Shown in pieces: positions 22,283-34,941 of a DNA stretch of 64,000 nucleotides; the first letter of the stretch is position 1; every line of letters begins with the position of its first letter. A program made the position numbers and the translations under genes. Origin of the DNA: Flammulina velutipes (lineage: Eukaryota > Basidiomycota > Agaricomycetes > Agaricales > Physalacriaceae); the NCBI GenBank assembly GCA_011800155.1, contig CM022369.1, forward strand, positions 1,240,001 through 1,304,000, read 5' to 3'. The notes below the pieces were generated by a model. That model saw only the letters and a program-made list of their open reading frames with translations. It had not been told where the DNA came from and ran no database searches.

Positions 22283-24128
22283 ATGCTCCGAAAAATGGTT
22301 CACAGAGTAACGCTCAAGGACGAACCAAAACCCAGTCTCCTCCTGCGTCTTCCACCAGAGCTAATACATGAAATCTTGGCCTATTTCTCTGACCGCGAGA
22401 AGGGGCGGGTCTTGACAGCTTTCATGGGCACCAACCGCCACTTCCGGTCGTTTGCGCTCCCCATATTCTTCCGAGCCATGCACATAAACAGGCCGGCTCT
22501 GTTCCAGCAACTCATCGCTTTCCTGGACAGTTCTCCCCCCGACTTGTACACATACATCAGGTATGTTTCTTATTCGACGAATACATCGATGTAACCAAGC
22601 TCTATACAGGTCCCTCAAAATACATATTGCTTTCGCCGATATTACCTCTTTCAGGCCCTCCTCGATCAACGCATTGAGGAATTTCTCAAGTCTCCGTATC
22701 TTCGAGGCCAACTATGTTCAGTGCACACAGAAGCTACTGGATGCATTACCAGACCAGTTACACGAGTTGGATATTTGCTGGCATGGCCGAGCAGAATTTC
22801 CCGACATTCGAGCCTTCACTCAACTTCGCTCGCTCCGAATGTACACAGTCGAACGTCGGCTCAACCGGGTCATCCCTCGACTATACCCTTCCTCCTCCGT
22901 AACCCTCCCCCACCTCACCACACTCACTATATGCCTCGTGTCGCACGCATGCCTTTCCGACATCATTCATCAGTACAGCTTTCCCAAACTGCGTGTACTC
23001 AAATTCGACCACGCCACCGCCCGTCCTCGCGCTGTGTACCAGTTTATTGATCAGCATCCATCCCTACGCGAGGTGAACGTGGCGTTCCAAGCATATGGTA
23101 ACCCGCGGCTATTTCCCATAACAAAGGTCATGGCAGGATCCGGAGACTGGAAACCGCTCAATGTGGATACATTGGACACATTTAGGAAGAGGCGGCCTGA
23201 TACGCCGCCTACATCTTGGGGGGGCGCACTGGTTCAGGAGATCGCATTTATGCGTGTACCTCTCGAGAATCCGACCAACCCCGACATACTCCATACTATC
23301 CGAGACCTTGCCGTTATGACAGAGGACACTGCGGCGTGGCAGCTGGGATCAGACTTTATGAGCATGATGTCGCTCGGGGAGAAAGTTAACATATTTACAA
23401 ATGTCGAAACGTTCACTGTCCAAGCTACCGACACTTGGTCTCGATACGAGTCTTTCTCTGCCTTCATTGTACGTTAGTGTGTTTCTCACCGTCTGCATCA
23501 CTGACAAACCAATATCTAGAACGAGCTGGGACAGAATCTCAAGCACTGGCGGAACCTCAAGAAGCTGGTTATGCACGCGCACTCTGCGACATCATTCCGC
23601 GCGTGGGGCGCCGGATTCATGCGCGATCCAGCAGCAGATGTTCTCCCCCACGTCCAAGCTGGAACACCACTGCAATTGTGCCACGCGCCGATATCATCGG
23701 TCACTGGCCAGCCGCTTTCCATCCAAAGTATCTTGGATGCGCTCATGCCACTAGACCCCCAGATCTCTCAGGCGATTGTTGAGGACTTACTTGCGCAAAT
23801 TGTGAACATCGCTGGAAAACAGTACGAGAACCTGCCGTTGCACAAGGTTTTTCTAGCACCAGCGTGGGAGCGGATGAACGAGAATACCTACAAAGCGGCA
23901 GTCACGCACCTCGCATACTGCTGTCCGACATTGGAGCTTCTTGAATGGTATTTACCAGTACCAAAAGACCCATTCGTCCAAGGCCCGCGTTGGAGATGGT
24001 CAATAATACGCACAGGCAAGAATATTGATGTTAAATCTGGATTTTTATGGAAGGATAGGCGAGCTTTGAGTATCACTGTTGGAAGTGAATTGGAACGCGT
24101 TATCGAACCTCCATGTTTCTCGCGGTGA
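22283..24128 (+). CDS. F-box protein with LRR-like repeats
   Basis: The N-terminal F-box reads LLLRLPPELIHEILAYFSDR, then NRHFRSFALPIFFRAM, which would bind Skp1 in an SCF ubiquitin ligase. Three exons: 22283 to about 22561 (YTYIR|GTATGT), about 22610 to 23469, and about 23520 to 24128. The remainder (about 560 residues) contains leucine-rich-like segments such as FSSLRIFEANYVQCTQKLLD, LPDQLHELDICW and LPHLTTLTICLV. These are typical of expanded agaric F-box proteins with variable substrate domains. The start at 22283 is the closest ATG to the F-box and follows an upstream region without family character. Substrate is unknown. Confidence 0.75.
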
Positions 24129-24249
24129 CAGTGATATTATTCAACTTACTTTTTAATGGGCTGTTTTGCTGTAATATACAATTCTTGTTCTTGCTATCGC
24201 TCGTGTTATGTACACAGTACTATACAGGGTTGTCATGTACTCCTATAAT

Positions 24250-25101
24250 TTAAACCTTGTATGCGCCATCAGTGGTTACGCCTTTCGCGGCGTCGGGATA
24301 TGGTCCACCAATGTGTTGGCCAGTTTCTAATGGCGCTGTGCTGGAAGGAACGGTCGCGGGTTTAGGATGTGCGGTGCTACTTTGCTCTTGCAAGCCGGCA
24401 ACATATTCCTTTGCTTTATCAATGTGTGGTTGGGCGGCAGTTTGAGCAGTGGCTAGGTATCCTTTAGCTGTCTCCAGGGCACTGTTCGCGCCAGCTTGAA
24501 GCTGAGCTGGGATTCCGCCGCTTCCAGACGTTGTGACGGGTAGTACGGATTTAGATTGCCCAGTACTAGTGGATGTAGGAACGTATTGCTATGGATGATG
24601 AGTTCCTTGCTTTGTGTGATAACGAGATGGTATACCTGAGCGGTAGCTATAGCCTGACCAGCGATGGCCTTTGCTTGTTCGACGTAGCCAGTACCTGCGC
24701 CTTGAGCGGCATTCACGTCGTGCTTGCCTTCCGCGACGGCGTTATTGGTCAAAGAGGCGGCCTGTCCCTGTAGCTTCTCGAATGCGGTTGGCGGCTCGCC
24801 AGTAAATTCTTTGCCTTTCGACTATGAAGAGTGATGAGTCTTGCGAAGTGCGCCGGCTAAGGAAAGTCCGTACTTGAGCGAAATCGGCGACTTCGCGTGC
24901 AGCTTCCTGGGCAGCGTCCGCGTTATCTTCGATTTGATGAGCGATCTTGGAGTTAGGCGCGTCGATTTGAGCTTGGGCTGCAGTGGTCTCAAATTGAGAT
25001 CTACCGTGAACGTCATGAATAAAGGGTGATTAAAAGGTCTGTGATACTCACTCAGGACCGGAGCTCTCGACGTTGAAGATCTTTCCAGTGTTTGTGGACA
25101 T
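24250..25101 (-). CDS. HMP1: Hmp1-like mismatch/cruciform DNA recognition protein
   Basis: The protein resembles Hmp1 of Ustilago, described as a mismatched-base-pair and cruciform-DNA recognition protein. The exons give MSTNTGKIFNVESSGPE, then AQIDAPNSKIAHQIEDNADA, VADFAQ, SKGKEFTGEPPTAFEKLQGQ, AASLTNNAVAEGKHDVNAA and YVEQAKAIAGQAIATAQ, then a Ser/Thr/Pro-rich tail ending AAKGVTTDGAYKV at TAA 24250. The repeated Ala-rich helices with conserved Asn-Asp and Val pairs are also reminiscent of LEA/CsbD-like stress proteins, so a role outside DNA binding is possible. There are no membrane segments. Four exons with GTGAGT, GTACGG and GTATAC donors. Its upstream region is the 1.7-kb empty stretch. 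Confidence 0.78.
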
Positions 25102-26800
25102 TGTGGATTGTAATGTAGCGGGAGGTTGGATAAAACCAGGAGCAAAATCATCCTTTATATGCGCCTTAGCTTGGAGCGTAGACGATCGAGATGAACGGGG
25201 TGACGTCAGGTCATGTCATTCTCAAATCAATGACGCATCCGTGGCGGTACGCACAATTGAATTCGAAGGCCACTAGACCTCAGTAGACTAGTCTGACTAC
25301 GGTAACTGCATCGTCACTGGATGCCGATAGTAATAAGCGCATACGACTATAACATGAGTTGGCCCAGTCAGTTTGACATCCCACCTTCGTGGACGCGTTG
25401 GTAACTGTCATTGGCGAGATTAATCTGGCAGTCTCTTCCCTGACAGCTCTTTGGGATACAGTGTTCGCGGTGGTCGACCGTGACTCTCAATGGCTAGAAG
25501 ATACCAATGCAGGCCTCCCTGAATCATGGTCCGCTGCTGGAGACAACAAACAACCAAGTAGCATATAGATAAAAAGGATGTAATTAGTACTATGTCTGGT
25601 CAACAAAGGCGGCCTGTAGCAGGATCTAGAATTTGACAAACTAGAGTAAAATCGCCACTCATCCTGCATTCAACAGGCTTTCCCGACACAACGTCGGACT
25701 CACTTTTCTGCAGCTGCACTATATATATAGCAGACGTGCATGTGTGAGAAGTCAACCACCGTGTCAAACCATATTGTTTAGTCCTCTGTATATCTCGATA
25801 TGTAATGCATGCGCAGACTAAAGTCTAAGTTATGACTCCCGACATTCGGCCGGGCTATTCCGGATACCACGAAGTATTTTTGTCGCAGTATGCTCATAGT
25901 ATGAGTAATTTGGGATCAGTGCTGGACATTAGCCAACTGTGCAGTGTATAACTAGGCGAGAAATGGTCAAGTAATATTGGGAATTCCTTGTAAATATGGC
26001 TCCGACGGATTCTCGGACTAGGCTCGTCTTGTTCCCGACCACCATCACTGTACAACGATTTGCAAAAATTTAGACTCGATTTGATAGGTCCAAATGTGCC
26101 GCAATATATGTGGCGCAGAACCGTAGAATGACTGATATGGTGCGTGTCCTGAAACTATCGTTACCGAAGTTCATAATTCCAAGAGCACTTACATCTTTGA
26201 TGGAAAACGGATGGCAGATATAACACATCCTCGACATTTAGAAAACCAACGGAGCGTGGAGTAAGTTAGACCGTCCTCCCTGTAGCTATAGGATATGAAC
26301 GCTCATACTTAGGTCGACGCTCATTTTAGCCTCATTCAAGCAGGTAGTGGTACCAGCTGCTAATCAAGTCCACTTCGTCTGTCAAGCCAACTTGAGCCCC
26401 AACTAATGTCTTACCTCTTCCGATAAGACTAAGATTCAGAACAAAAATACTAGTACCATCAGGATGTTACTCAGAAACTATGCCATATCGTCCTGTACCC
26501 AGCTATACTGTGCTTTCTTGTATGTCCTGTAGCAGTATGCAACAGACTTGTTTTCCATCACGGAGATATGTCCGATTCGACCGTAGATCGTGATCCGCCA
26601 ATTTTTGCAGCTTGAACGGACGCTACAACAAACTAAAGGTATGAAGTTTGGTCTACTGAGTCTACTGGACTCATGTATCGTAGGTTTTTTTTGGACTTCC
26701 AATCCAACGCTGTGCAACCATTATTGACCGAAAGCTAGAAGGATTGTGAGTGCTACATCATTTTGAAGATCAGTGACACCAACCGAAATGATAGTGCACT
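25102..26800. other. 1.7-kb intergenic region with no recognised gene
   Basis: Between the divergent HMP1-like and ADE6 genes, no ORF with coding character is seen on either strand and no tRNA or rRNA signature is found. Minor features are a perfect AGACTAGTCT palindrome near 25285 and a CTATATATATAG stretch near 25720. The region is large for this window, where most divergent gaps are 90-630 bp. Confidence 0.6.
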
Positions 26801-29800
26801 ATGCTCGTCCTCGTCGGTCCTCCTGCGTTTCCTCTCCAAAAAAACACTGATGCACGCTTCATCCATCTCGTGAAATGCGTGTCGCCAGAGGCAGAGGACG
26901 AACTGAGCAACCCTGAAGGGGATAAACGAAAGGCCCTTGACTCGTTACTGGCTTATGGTGACGAGGATTCCACTAGCAAAACCGACCTCACTGGCACCTG
27001 TGTTGTCCCCAGGCTTGGATCTATCTCCCCATGGTCGAGCAAGGCGACAGATATTGCCATCGTCTGTGGTCTCGGTGGACACATCGAACGGATCGAGCGT
27101 GGCGTAATATTTCGTTCGGGGAACGTCGTCTATGACCGAATGACTCAAGCGGTTTTTGACGCAATCCCCCATGAGACATGTATCTTTAGGCACGACGAAC
27201 CTCGTGCTCTCCGTATCGCATCCAAAGACAACTTGGAGCAGGTCAACAAGGATCTGGGTCTCGCACTCAGCACCGAGGAGATTATCTATCTCAAAAATGC
27301 TTATGATCGCGATCCCACAGACGCTGAGCTTTTCATGTTCGCCCAGGTCAACTCAGAGCACTGTCGACACAAGATCTTTAACGCGTCTTGGACGATTGAC
27401 GAGACATCGAAACCCAATTCCTTGTTTGGCATGATTCGCAACACCGAAAAACTCAATCCACGCGGAACACTATCTGCGTACTCTGACAACGCAGCTGTTC
27501 TCGGTGGGCCGATGGCGCCACGATTCCAGGCCGTCGAGGATGGCCTTTACGTGTCGGTTGAAGAAGAGATCCACATGCTGATCAAGGTTGAAACTCACAA
27601 CCATCCCACTGCCGTATCGCCATATCCTGGCGCAGCGACCGGGAGTGGAGGGGAGATTCGGGATGAAGGGGCTGTTGGGAGAGGATCGAAACCAAAAGCT
27701 GGTATGGCAGGGTACACAACGAGCAATCTTCTCATTCCCGGTTTCGAACAACCTTGGGAAGTGGATATCGGCAGACCTATGCACATCGCCTCCCCTCTTG
27801 ACATCATGCTGGAAGCACCTCTTGGTGCGAGCGCATTCAACAACGAGTTCGGGCGACCCGCACTCGCTGGCTATTGGCGTACATTCTGTGAACGTGTCGG
27901 AGGAGAGGTCCGAGGCTACCACAAGCCTATCATGATCGCTGGAGGTTACGGAAACGTCCGCCCTTCTAACGTGCTCAAGGGAAAAATCAGCAAGGGCGCC
28001 AAACTCATTGTTTTGGGCGGACCGGGTATGCTCATCGGCCTGGGTGGTGGTGCGGCATCGTCTCAGATTTCAGGCGCTAGCACGGCAGAGCTAGATTTTG
28101 CAAGTGTTCAGAGAGAGAACCCCGAGATGCAGCGCAGATGTCAACAGGTCATCGACGCATGCATTTCTCGTGACGATGTTATCGAAAGTATCCACGATGT
28201 CGGTGCAGGTGGCCTATCCAACGCCTTTCCCGAACTGGTGCACGACTGTGGCATGGGTGCCACATTCGAAATTCGTAACGTGCCACTAGCAGACCGCTCG
28301 CTGAGTCCAATGGAGATTTGGTGTAACGAGAGCCAGGAACGATACGTCCTCGCCGTTTCGGAGTCGAAAATTGAAGTCTTCGAGGAGCTCGCTCGGCGGG
28401 AACGTTGTCCGTATGGGATAATCGGCATCGCTACTACTGAGGACCTTTTGCTTGTGACTGACCGCCTTCTTGGTAAAGATGTCATCCGCCTCCCTATGTC
28501 GACTCTTTTCGGCAAACCACCAAAGATGTCGAGAGTTGATGCCACCATTCCCTTTGATTTGGTCCCTTTCGACGCCTCTCTCACATCCTATATCTCTTCT
28601 AAGGACATCCTTTCTGAGGCTATCACTCGTGTCCTTCATCTGCCTAGTGTAGGATCAAAATCCTTCCTTATCACCATAGCTGACCGTACCATTACTGGTC
28701 TCGTCACTCGCGATCAGATGGTTGGTCCGTACCAAGTACCCGTAGCTGACGTCGCTGTAACTCGCACGAGCTATGGGTTTGATGTTCGCACTGGAGAGGC
28801 CATGGCCATTGGGGAACGCACACCGCTAGCTCTCCTTAGCCCTGCATCCTCTGCTCGGATGGCAATTGGCGAAGCCCTTACCAACTTAGTCGCCGCAGAC
28901 ATCTCAGCCCTCAACCACGTCAAACTCAGTGCGAATTGGATGTGCGCTGCTTCCCGTAAGGGGGAAGGCGCCGGACTTTACGCTGCAGTTGAGGCCATCG
29001 GCATGGAACTATGTCCCCAGCTTGGTATAGGTATTCCCGTCGGGAAGGATTCGATGAGTATGGGCATGAAGTGGGCGGACAAAGAGGTTACTGCACCATT
29101 GTCGCTCATTATCACCGCGTTTTCTACAGTGAGCGATGTTTCGCGAACCTGGACACCTCACCTCAAGAAGGATCACAATACGGTCTTGGTCCTCTTCGAT
29201 CTTATGGGAAAGAGACGGCTCGGAGGCTCCGCCCTTGCTCAAGTTTTCAAGCAGGTCGGCGTAGATGCTCCGGATGTTGATGACGCTTCAATTCTCAAGA
29301 AATTTCTAGAGAAATGTCAGCAAGTGAAGGCCGAGCATCCGGAGATGGTCATGGCCTACCACGATCGCTCAGACGGTGGCATGTTCACCACTCTGGTCGA
29401 GATGGCTTTTACCGCGCGAGTTGGTTTAGACATCATCGTCGACGACGTGAACCCAATCGAGGAGCTATTCAACGAGGAGCTGGGGGCGGTCGTTCAGATC
29501 AAGGTGGCCGACTTCGAAAAGCTCCAAGAGTTCTTTTCCGGGGTTCCTTTGCGTATTGTTGCCTCTCTCAACGCGGGCGAAACAATCAGGGTCACCCAGG
29601 GCATCCAGACACTATATTCTAGTACTCGTGCTGCTCTTCAAAAGACGTGGGCAGAGACGTCGTATCGCATGCAGCTGTTGCGCGACAACCCAGCGTCTGC
29701 CCAGTCAGAGTTCGACCTCATTTCTGATTCTTCGTTCAAAGGGATGGTTTATGACGTCCAATCTAAGCCAGCGCCAATGTCTCTTCCTTCCACTCCTCGC

Positions 29801-30547
29801 CCTCGTGTCGCGATCCTACGAGAACAAGGTGTAAATGGTCATGTCGAGCTGGCGTGGTCTTTCACTGCTGCAGGATTCGACGCAGTCGATGTTCATACCA
29901 CCGATATACTCTCTGGCAAAGTTTCTCTTTCTGATTTCAGAGGAATGGCAGCTCCAGGAGGGTTCTCATACGGAGACGTCCTCGGCGCAGGCAAGGGCTG
30001 GTCGCATTCTATCGTAAACCATTCCGAATTCGCCGCCTTCTTCGCTCGAGACGATACGTTCACCCTTGCTATATGTAATGGCTGCCAATTCCTGTCTGGG
30101 CTGAAGGAGATCATCCCTGGTGCGGAAGATTGGCCAGAATGGAAGCCGAATGCCAGTGGGAGGTTTGAGGGCAGGGTCTGTACGGTGGAAGTTGTTGACA
30201 GCGTCACGACGAGACGGTCAGTCTTCTTGCGGGACATGATTGGTTCGAAGATCCCCGTTGCTGTTGCCCACGGTGAAGGAAGGGCATCGTTCAAACCCGA
30301 CGACGACGTGATTGCAGTGCGTTATGTTGACGAGAGATATCCGCTCAACCCGAACGGCTCTCCCGGAGGTGTAACTGGCGTTCACAGCTTTGACGGGAGA
30401 GTTCTCGCTATGATGCCTCATCCAGAGCGCGTAGTCGCACTTGATAGCAACAGTTGGTTCCCCGAACATTTACGACAAAGTGGCGCATCGGGTCCCTGGT
30501 TTAGGATGTTCCAAAGTGCTAGAATTTGGTGTGACGAGTATGTTTAA
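26801..30547 (+). CDS. ADE6: Phosphoribosylformylglycinamidine synthase (FGAM synthase)
   Basis: This enzyme performs the fourth step of purine synthesis, converting FGAR with glutamine and ATP to FGAM in the cytosol. One uninterrupted exon encodes 1248 residues. Visible motifs include [72 protein letters not shown] and [14 protein letters not shown]. The C-terminal glutamine amidotransferase domain has the nucleophile Cys at about residue 1092 ([13 protein letters not shown]), and the His-Glu pair in AMMPHPERV. The N-terminus is shortened: the conserved first strand ([10 protein letters not shown]) runs into [10 protein letters not shown] after only a few residues, about 15-20 residues less than usual. 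The start at 26801 is the ATG that encodes this first strand. The lack of introns in 3.7 kb is unusual beside its neighbours. Confidence 0.96.
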   Translation: MLVLVGPPAFPLQKNTDARFIHLVKCVSPEAEDELSNPEGDKRKALDSLLAYGDEDSTSKTDLTGTCVVPRLGSISPWSSKATDIAIVCGLGGHIERIERGVIFRSGNVVYDRMTQAVFDAIPHETCIFRHDEPRALRIASKDNLEQVNKDLGLALSTEEIIYLKNAYDRDPTDAELFMFAQVNSEHCRHKIFNASWTIDETSKPNSLFGMIRNTEKLNPRGTLSAYSDNAAVLGGPMAPRFQAVEDGLYVSVEEEIHMLIKVETHNHPTAVSPYPGAATGSGGEIRDEGAVGRGSKPKAGMAGYTTSNLLIPGFEQPWEVDIGRPMHIASPLDIMLEAPLGASAFNNEFGRPALAGYWRTFCERVGGEVRGYHKPIMIAGGYGNVRPSNVLKGKISKGAKLIVLGGPGMLIGLGGGAASSQISGASTAELDFASVQRENPEMQRRCQQVIDACISRDDVIESIHDVGAGGLSNAFPELVHDCGMGATFEIRNVPLADRSLSPMEIWCNESQERYVLAVSESKIEVFEELARRERCPYGIIGIATTEDLLLVTDRLLGKDVIRLPMSTLFGKPPKMSRVDATIPFDLVPFDASLTSYISSKDILSEAITRVLHLPSVGSKSFLITIADRTITGLVTRDQMVGPYQVPVADVAVTRTSYGFDVRTGEAMAIGERTPLALLSPASSARMAIGEALTNLVAADISALNHVKLSANWMCAASRKGEGAGLYAAVEAIGMELCPQLGIGIPVGKDSMSMGMKWADKEVTAPLSLIITAFSTVSDVSRTWTPHLKKDHNTVLVLFDLMGKRRLGGSALAQVFKQVGVDAPDVDDASILKKFLEKCQQVKAEHPEMVMAYHDRSDGGMFTTLVEMAFTARVGLDIIVDDVNPIEELFNEELGAVVQIKVADFEKLQEFFSGVPLRIVASLNAGETIRVTQGIQTLYSSTRAALQKTWAETSYRMQLLRDNPASAQSEFDLISDSSFKGMVYDVQSKPAPMSLPSTPRPRVAILREQGVNGHVELAWSFTAAGFDAVDVHTTDILSGKVSLSDFRGMAAPGGFSYGDVLGAGKGWSHSIVNHSEFAAFFARDDTFTLAICNGCQFLSGLKEIIPGAEDWPEWKPNASGRFEGRVCTVEVVDSVTTRRSVFLRDMIGSKIPVAVAHGEGRASFKPDDDVIAVRYVDERYPLNPNGSPGGVTGVHSFDGRVLAMMPHPERVVALDSNSWFPEHLRQSGASGPWFRMFQSARIWCDEYV

Positions 30548-30754
30548 CTAAGCATAGGTAAAATGGTGTAGAGGGAATATAATTTCATCTTTGTACACGA
30601 AAATTAGCTTCGGATTACGCCACATCTGCTCGACATGCACATTAAAACCTTACATATTTCAATTAATAATGCAGAATGATACTTGCACTACAGTAAATAC
30701 GGGTATAAGGGTATATATAATATAGACATCCCCGGGAAAGACAGAAGGAAAATA

Positions 30755-32367
30755 TTAGCGACCGCCCACCGTGGTCTGCAGCATGAAGGTCCACTGGTTC
30801 TCCTCCCATTTGACCAATCTACTATTATCCATGTGTCCCGAGGATAGCTCTAGTTGTCGTAGAGCATGGCTTGGGTCTACGATGCAAAATTTGCTGATCG
30901 AGTCATTAATGTAGTGGTGACCGCGAACCAACTCTGGCGAATACATATTCATGTTGGGATCGTGAGACTTGCGTGACGTGGCAGGCTCCAGTTCAAGTAA
31001 TTTCAGCAAAGGGAGTTTCTCATTCTGGACTGACTCCAGAAGACCAGTCTTGTGCCAGATCAGTATACGAGCGCACTCGGTGAAATATCACTCACAATGA
31101 CGTTGAGGCCATCATTCGTGGGTTTCCCCTGCTGTCCAACATAAATATGGAGAGCTGAGAGATTAGGGCAGGCAACGACGTCGCTGAAGTTGTCTTCTCC
31201 GAGGCACCAGGGTCCTTCCTGTGGTGAACAAACGCGGAGGGATTTGAGGCTGTCAGCGTGCTTTGCCAGGGCACACCGAAAAAATCTGGACGCCAAATCT
31301 TTGTCCGTCTCGGCAGCCTCGCCCGGGGACAAAGACAACTTCAGCAAGCCAGAATAAGATTCCAAATAGCACAGGAAGGTTTCGTCCACGCGTCGAACTG
31401 TGAGATGTTGTATAGCAACTTTCTTTTCCATGAGGAGTTGCCAGAAGGCTTTAGGCACATCTGTCGCTTCGCTTCCTATTGATAGGGAAGACAGGCATTC
31501 TACATGTGGTGAGATCAAGGACACATCGTCGAAAAATTTGAATGAATGGGGTCCGACAGTCAGGGACTTTAATGAAAGTGGTTCGCTCGTCTCGCGGAAA
31601 ATGTCCGAAATGGCGACGTGCCAGGCCGAGTCGACAGTTATCGCATTGATCATGGGCGATTTGGAGATGAGAACTGCGGGTAGAGCGCCGTAGTATGAAG
31701 ACGCGTCTCCTGCAATATGGAGGCTGGAGATGTTCTTGAAGTGACGCCCTATCGAATGGGGAGTGGAAGGATTGATGCCTCGATGATGCATGAGGATAGA
31801 GACATGGCGCAACTCGGGAAGAGAGCTCAGAGAGCGCATGATACGGTCCTCCGAGGAAGGCTGTATGTAGCGCATTGGACTGAAGTTGAAACTAAACCAT
31901 TTTCAAGTTAGAGTGCAGTATCAATTTTTGGTAGGACATACGTTACGGATTTGAGTGCAACAAGATAGGGTATGCATGTAATAAATGCTCTTTCGAACGC
32001 GTAGTATGAGCGAACGCGCTTTTTTGTCAAGTGTTTCCAGATTTGGAGAGGTTTGTAACGTGCTGGTGTGAGCGAGTGGATTTCGAGAGACTCGATAAAA
32101 GTTGCTACGTTGGTTCTGTGTGACGCGATCGCTTCTAATAGTGCTATTTTGACGCGACGACTACTCCTTTTCCGAATGTCGATGATGAGAGTTGCGAAGA
32201 GCCTGGGAGAAACGATATTGTTCAAGGACTGACATGTCATCCTCAGCGTTTTCAGGTCGGCATGCGGGAGCTTGGTGTCTAATCAGAATGTGACAAACTT
32301 TCGAATTATTGTTACACACTTGGTCAAGAATGCAATGCAGTCCTTCGATTGGGAGAGAGGTGACCAT
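30755..32367 (-). CDS. F-box/LRR-like protein A (tandem paralogue)
   Basis: The short F-box is split by an intron: MVTSLPIEGLHCILDQ, then LPHADLKTLRMTCQSLNNIV and SPRLFATLIIDI. Later exons give IESLEIHSLTPARYKPLQIW, FNFSPMRYIQPSSEDRIMRS, the leucine-rich series LPELRHVSILMHHRGINP, SLKSLTVGPHSFKFFDD and SLKSLRVCSPQEGPWCLGED. The end is SRLVKWEENQWTFMLQ with TAG at 30755. The ATG at 32367 was chosen because the longer frame to 32385 has no ATG, and this start matches the layout of paralogue B. It is about 540 residues long. Expected role is substrate recognition in an SCF ligase; the substrate is unknown. It shares gene structure and phrases (SLEI.SLTP, YSGL..LS, EG.W.LG) with the gene directly upstream. 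Confidence 0.7.
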
Positions 32368-32784
32368 GGCATGGGGGATAGTCAAGAGCCCAGAGACAGC
32401 CTGTAAATTTGATGATTTGGTATAAACATCTCGGCTCGGTGCAGGGTGGAAGCAAAAAGGAATTAAAATTCATGGGCCAGAAATGGTCACCAGGTCATGA
32501 AAGCAAGGGGAAGGGGGACCATCAATGAAACACAGGTGCATCAACGCGCCACAGTGCAACTACAGAGTACGCATTCCAGGCCGTGGCGAGCATAGCAGCT
32601 GGAGTTCAATACATTCGTTAGACGCCCACTATAACTTGCACATAGATAATACAACGAAAATGATGGGTATCCGGCGCTAATGTAGCCAGGGGGCGGAGAT
32701 AGTGCAAAATCCAATAGCGCTGAAATCTGACAGCCCGGGTCTGAACAGCGGAATATCCATACTCGCAGAGTTCAAATATGTAGG

Positions 32785-34539
32785 TTACAAGCTAGCGCCC
32801 AAGTCGCGCCCGTCCGGGATGTCGGACTCGTTATATCTGGTAGTTAGCGGAAACTGTCGTCGGGTTCCATGAGGGGTGCCGGTGAACCGCCACTTGCCGT
32901 CCATTTCGCTCCTCACCAGACTGAATTTGGTGAGAGAGCAAGGGCCATTTTGAAGATGTCCTGTTAGTAGCTCCAAGCGCATAATCCCGGGACTAGGCGC
33001 AACACATGCATAGTTGGCCACGACGTCGTTCAAGCGGGCATGGCCATATACACCATGGTTTGAGTACATCAGGAGTACAGAGTCGCCGATGCCCCGAGCG
33101 CTTGTCGGATACGCGAGAAACAGCTTCAGGACGCGTAGATCAGGCAATATACCTGTGCCTATTGAACTAAGAAGTCGACTCTACACATTCATGAGTAAAT
33201 CAAGTTAAAAAGAGTCGGTATCTAGACGTACCACGACGTTCTTGCAATAACAGACTTTATCTCCTTCTGTAGGCCCAACTCCAATACTAATGCTGATGAG
33301 CTTCCTACAGCCCAATATCGCTTCTAGCTGCCTATTCCCAAGAGACCACGTTCCCTCGTAAGGAACTCGAATTTGTATCGTCCGTAAACTGGAAGTATGC
33401 TTCGGAAAGACACGTTCGTACAAACGCTCTGCCATCAAATCATCGTCCCTACGGTCGTTATATCGAAAACCGCAGAGGTCAATCGACAAGTGGACCAAAC
33501 CCGAGTAAGACTGAAGGTAATCGATGACTGAGTAGTCACATTGATGTAGGACCAGTTTCTGCAACCTCACGTTACTAGACTGAAGGCCATCCCACAGACT
33601 GGAAGGAGCGTCTATGAGATCACCCGTCAAGACGAGGGAAGAGAGCAGTTGGAGGTGTTTGTGAATGGACGAGAAGTTGTTGAATCTGTGGATTGAGGCT
33701 CCGCCCAGAGTCAAGGAGGTGAGAGGGAGCGAAACACTTGAAGGAACGAAGGACATCACGTCAGTTAGAGACATGACGTGCTCATAGTGTATGGAGGGAT
33801 ATCCGTCGAGAGTGAGGGATGACAGGTTTGGAGATTGCGCTATAAGCTTCTTTGGTATGTCTCCGTATGTCGAAGAGCCACCAGAGATGTGTAGGCTGCG
33901 AAGGCCGTGGAAGTGTTGTGTTATGGTGCTTCGTATCTCGGGGTCCACGTCGTGGTGCATACATACATATAGATGGGATAACTTGGGCAATGAAGCGAGT
34001 TCGTGTAGGATTGCACCCTCGGAGGATATAGTTACTTGATCCAGATGGCTAAAGTTCAATCTAACACGTTATGAGTGTTTAAAAGGAAAACGTGATACGA
34101 AAATAACACATACGACAAGGATTTCACGGCTGTGAAATGTGGTAATGCCGTCACGAGCTGTTCCTCCACAATCCGGCATAGTTCTTCGTGTTTCTTCGTT
34201 ACACGCCGCCAAAGTCGAAATGATCGGCATTGTGGCGGGGTGAGCGACTGGATCTCCAATGATCGTATACAGCTTCCGACACGGCTTCTCCCAGTCGCGA
34301 TTGATTGCAACAATTCAAGGATAAGACCGCAACGACCACTATCCATATTCAGAACAAGACGAGAGAAAATGAGAGGCGCAGTCAAAAGTTCCAATAAATG
34401 GCAAGTTTGCCTCAGCCGCTTCAAGTCGCGGGCCAATAGCTACAACAATGTCAGCCTGATTTGAACCATCGATATCTTCAACTGAACTGACCTTTTTTAC
34501 GATAATATCGAGTAGCTCCACTGGCAGAGTGAGCAGCAT
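32785..34539 (-). CDS. F-box/LRR-like protein B (tandem paralogue)
   Basis: The F-box is split at the same place as in paralogue A: MLLTLPVELLDIIVKK, an intron of 52 nt, then LLARDLKRLRQTCHLLELL and APLIFSRLVLN. The body contains SCIRSLEIQSLTPPQCRSFR, FNFSHLDQVTISSEGAILHE, LPKLSHLYVCMHHDVDPEIR, LTSLTLGGASIHRFNNFSS and TIQIRVPYEGTWSLGNRQLE. It ends KWRFTGTPHGTRRQFPL and RDLGASL at 32785. The ATG at 34539 sits exactly where paralogue A starts; ATGs at 34569 and further upstream are possible. It is about 500 residues long and probably an SCF substrate adaptor. The pair looks like a local duplication that has diverged strongly. Confidence 0.7.
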
Positions 34540-34941
34540 TTTGGCAATGGGACATTCATTGACGCACATCCTTTTATGTCGGTCAATAGCTCCATCTTGA
34601 ATATCAGAGGATATACGCAAGCAACTCCCGAAAGATCACAACTAAGTAATAGGTGTCCGAAGTTCGGTCCCGCAAACAAGTCAGCGTCACGGACGACGAG
34701 AGCGAGCAATGAAATCCGGCGTGATTCAATTCATTGATATTGAGTAGTCCGAGGTAAGACATTCAAGCTATCCTCGCGCCAGCTGTCCTCTTGATCCCAG
34801 TTCCCATAAGTGCTGGACACAAGAACACGGAATTTCAGAGAGAGGTCCACGCACGATATGGGAGATAGTACCACCTGTAGCGTGTGCAGACGTAAATCAT
34901 TGATACACTATAAGACAACAAAAATACACTCGATTCGACCA

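Noticed and set aside
25820..26680. Gcn4/Bas1-type TGACTC sites upstream of ADE6
   Set aside because: Single six-base matches near 25833 and 26665 are expected by chance in 1.7 kb, and this control is not established for basidiomycetes.
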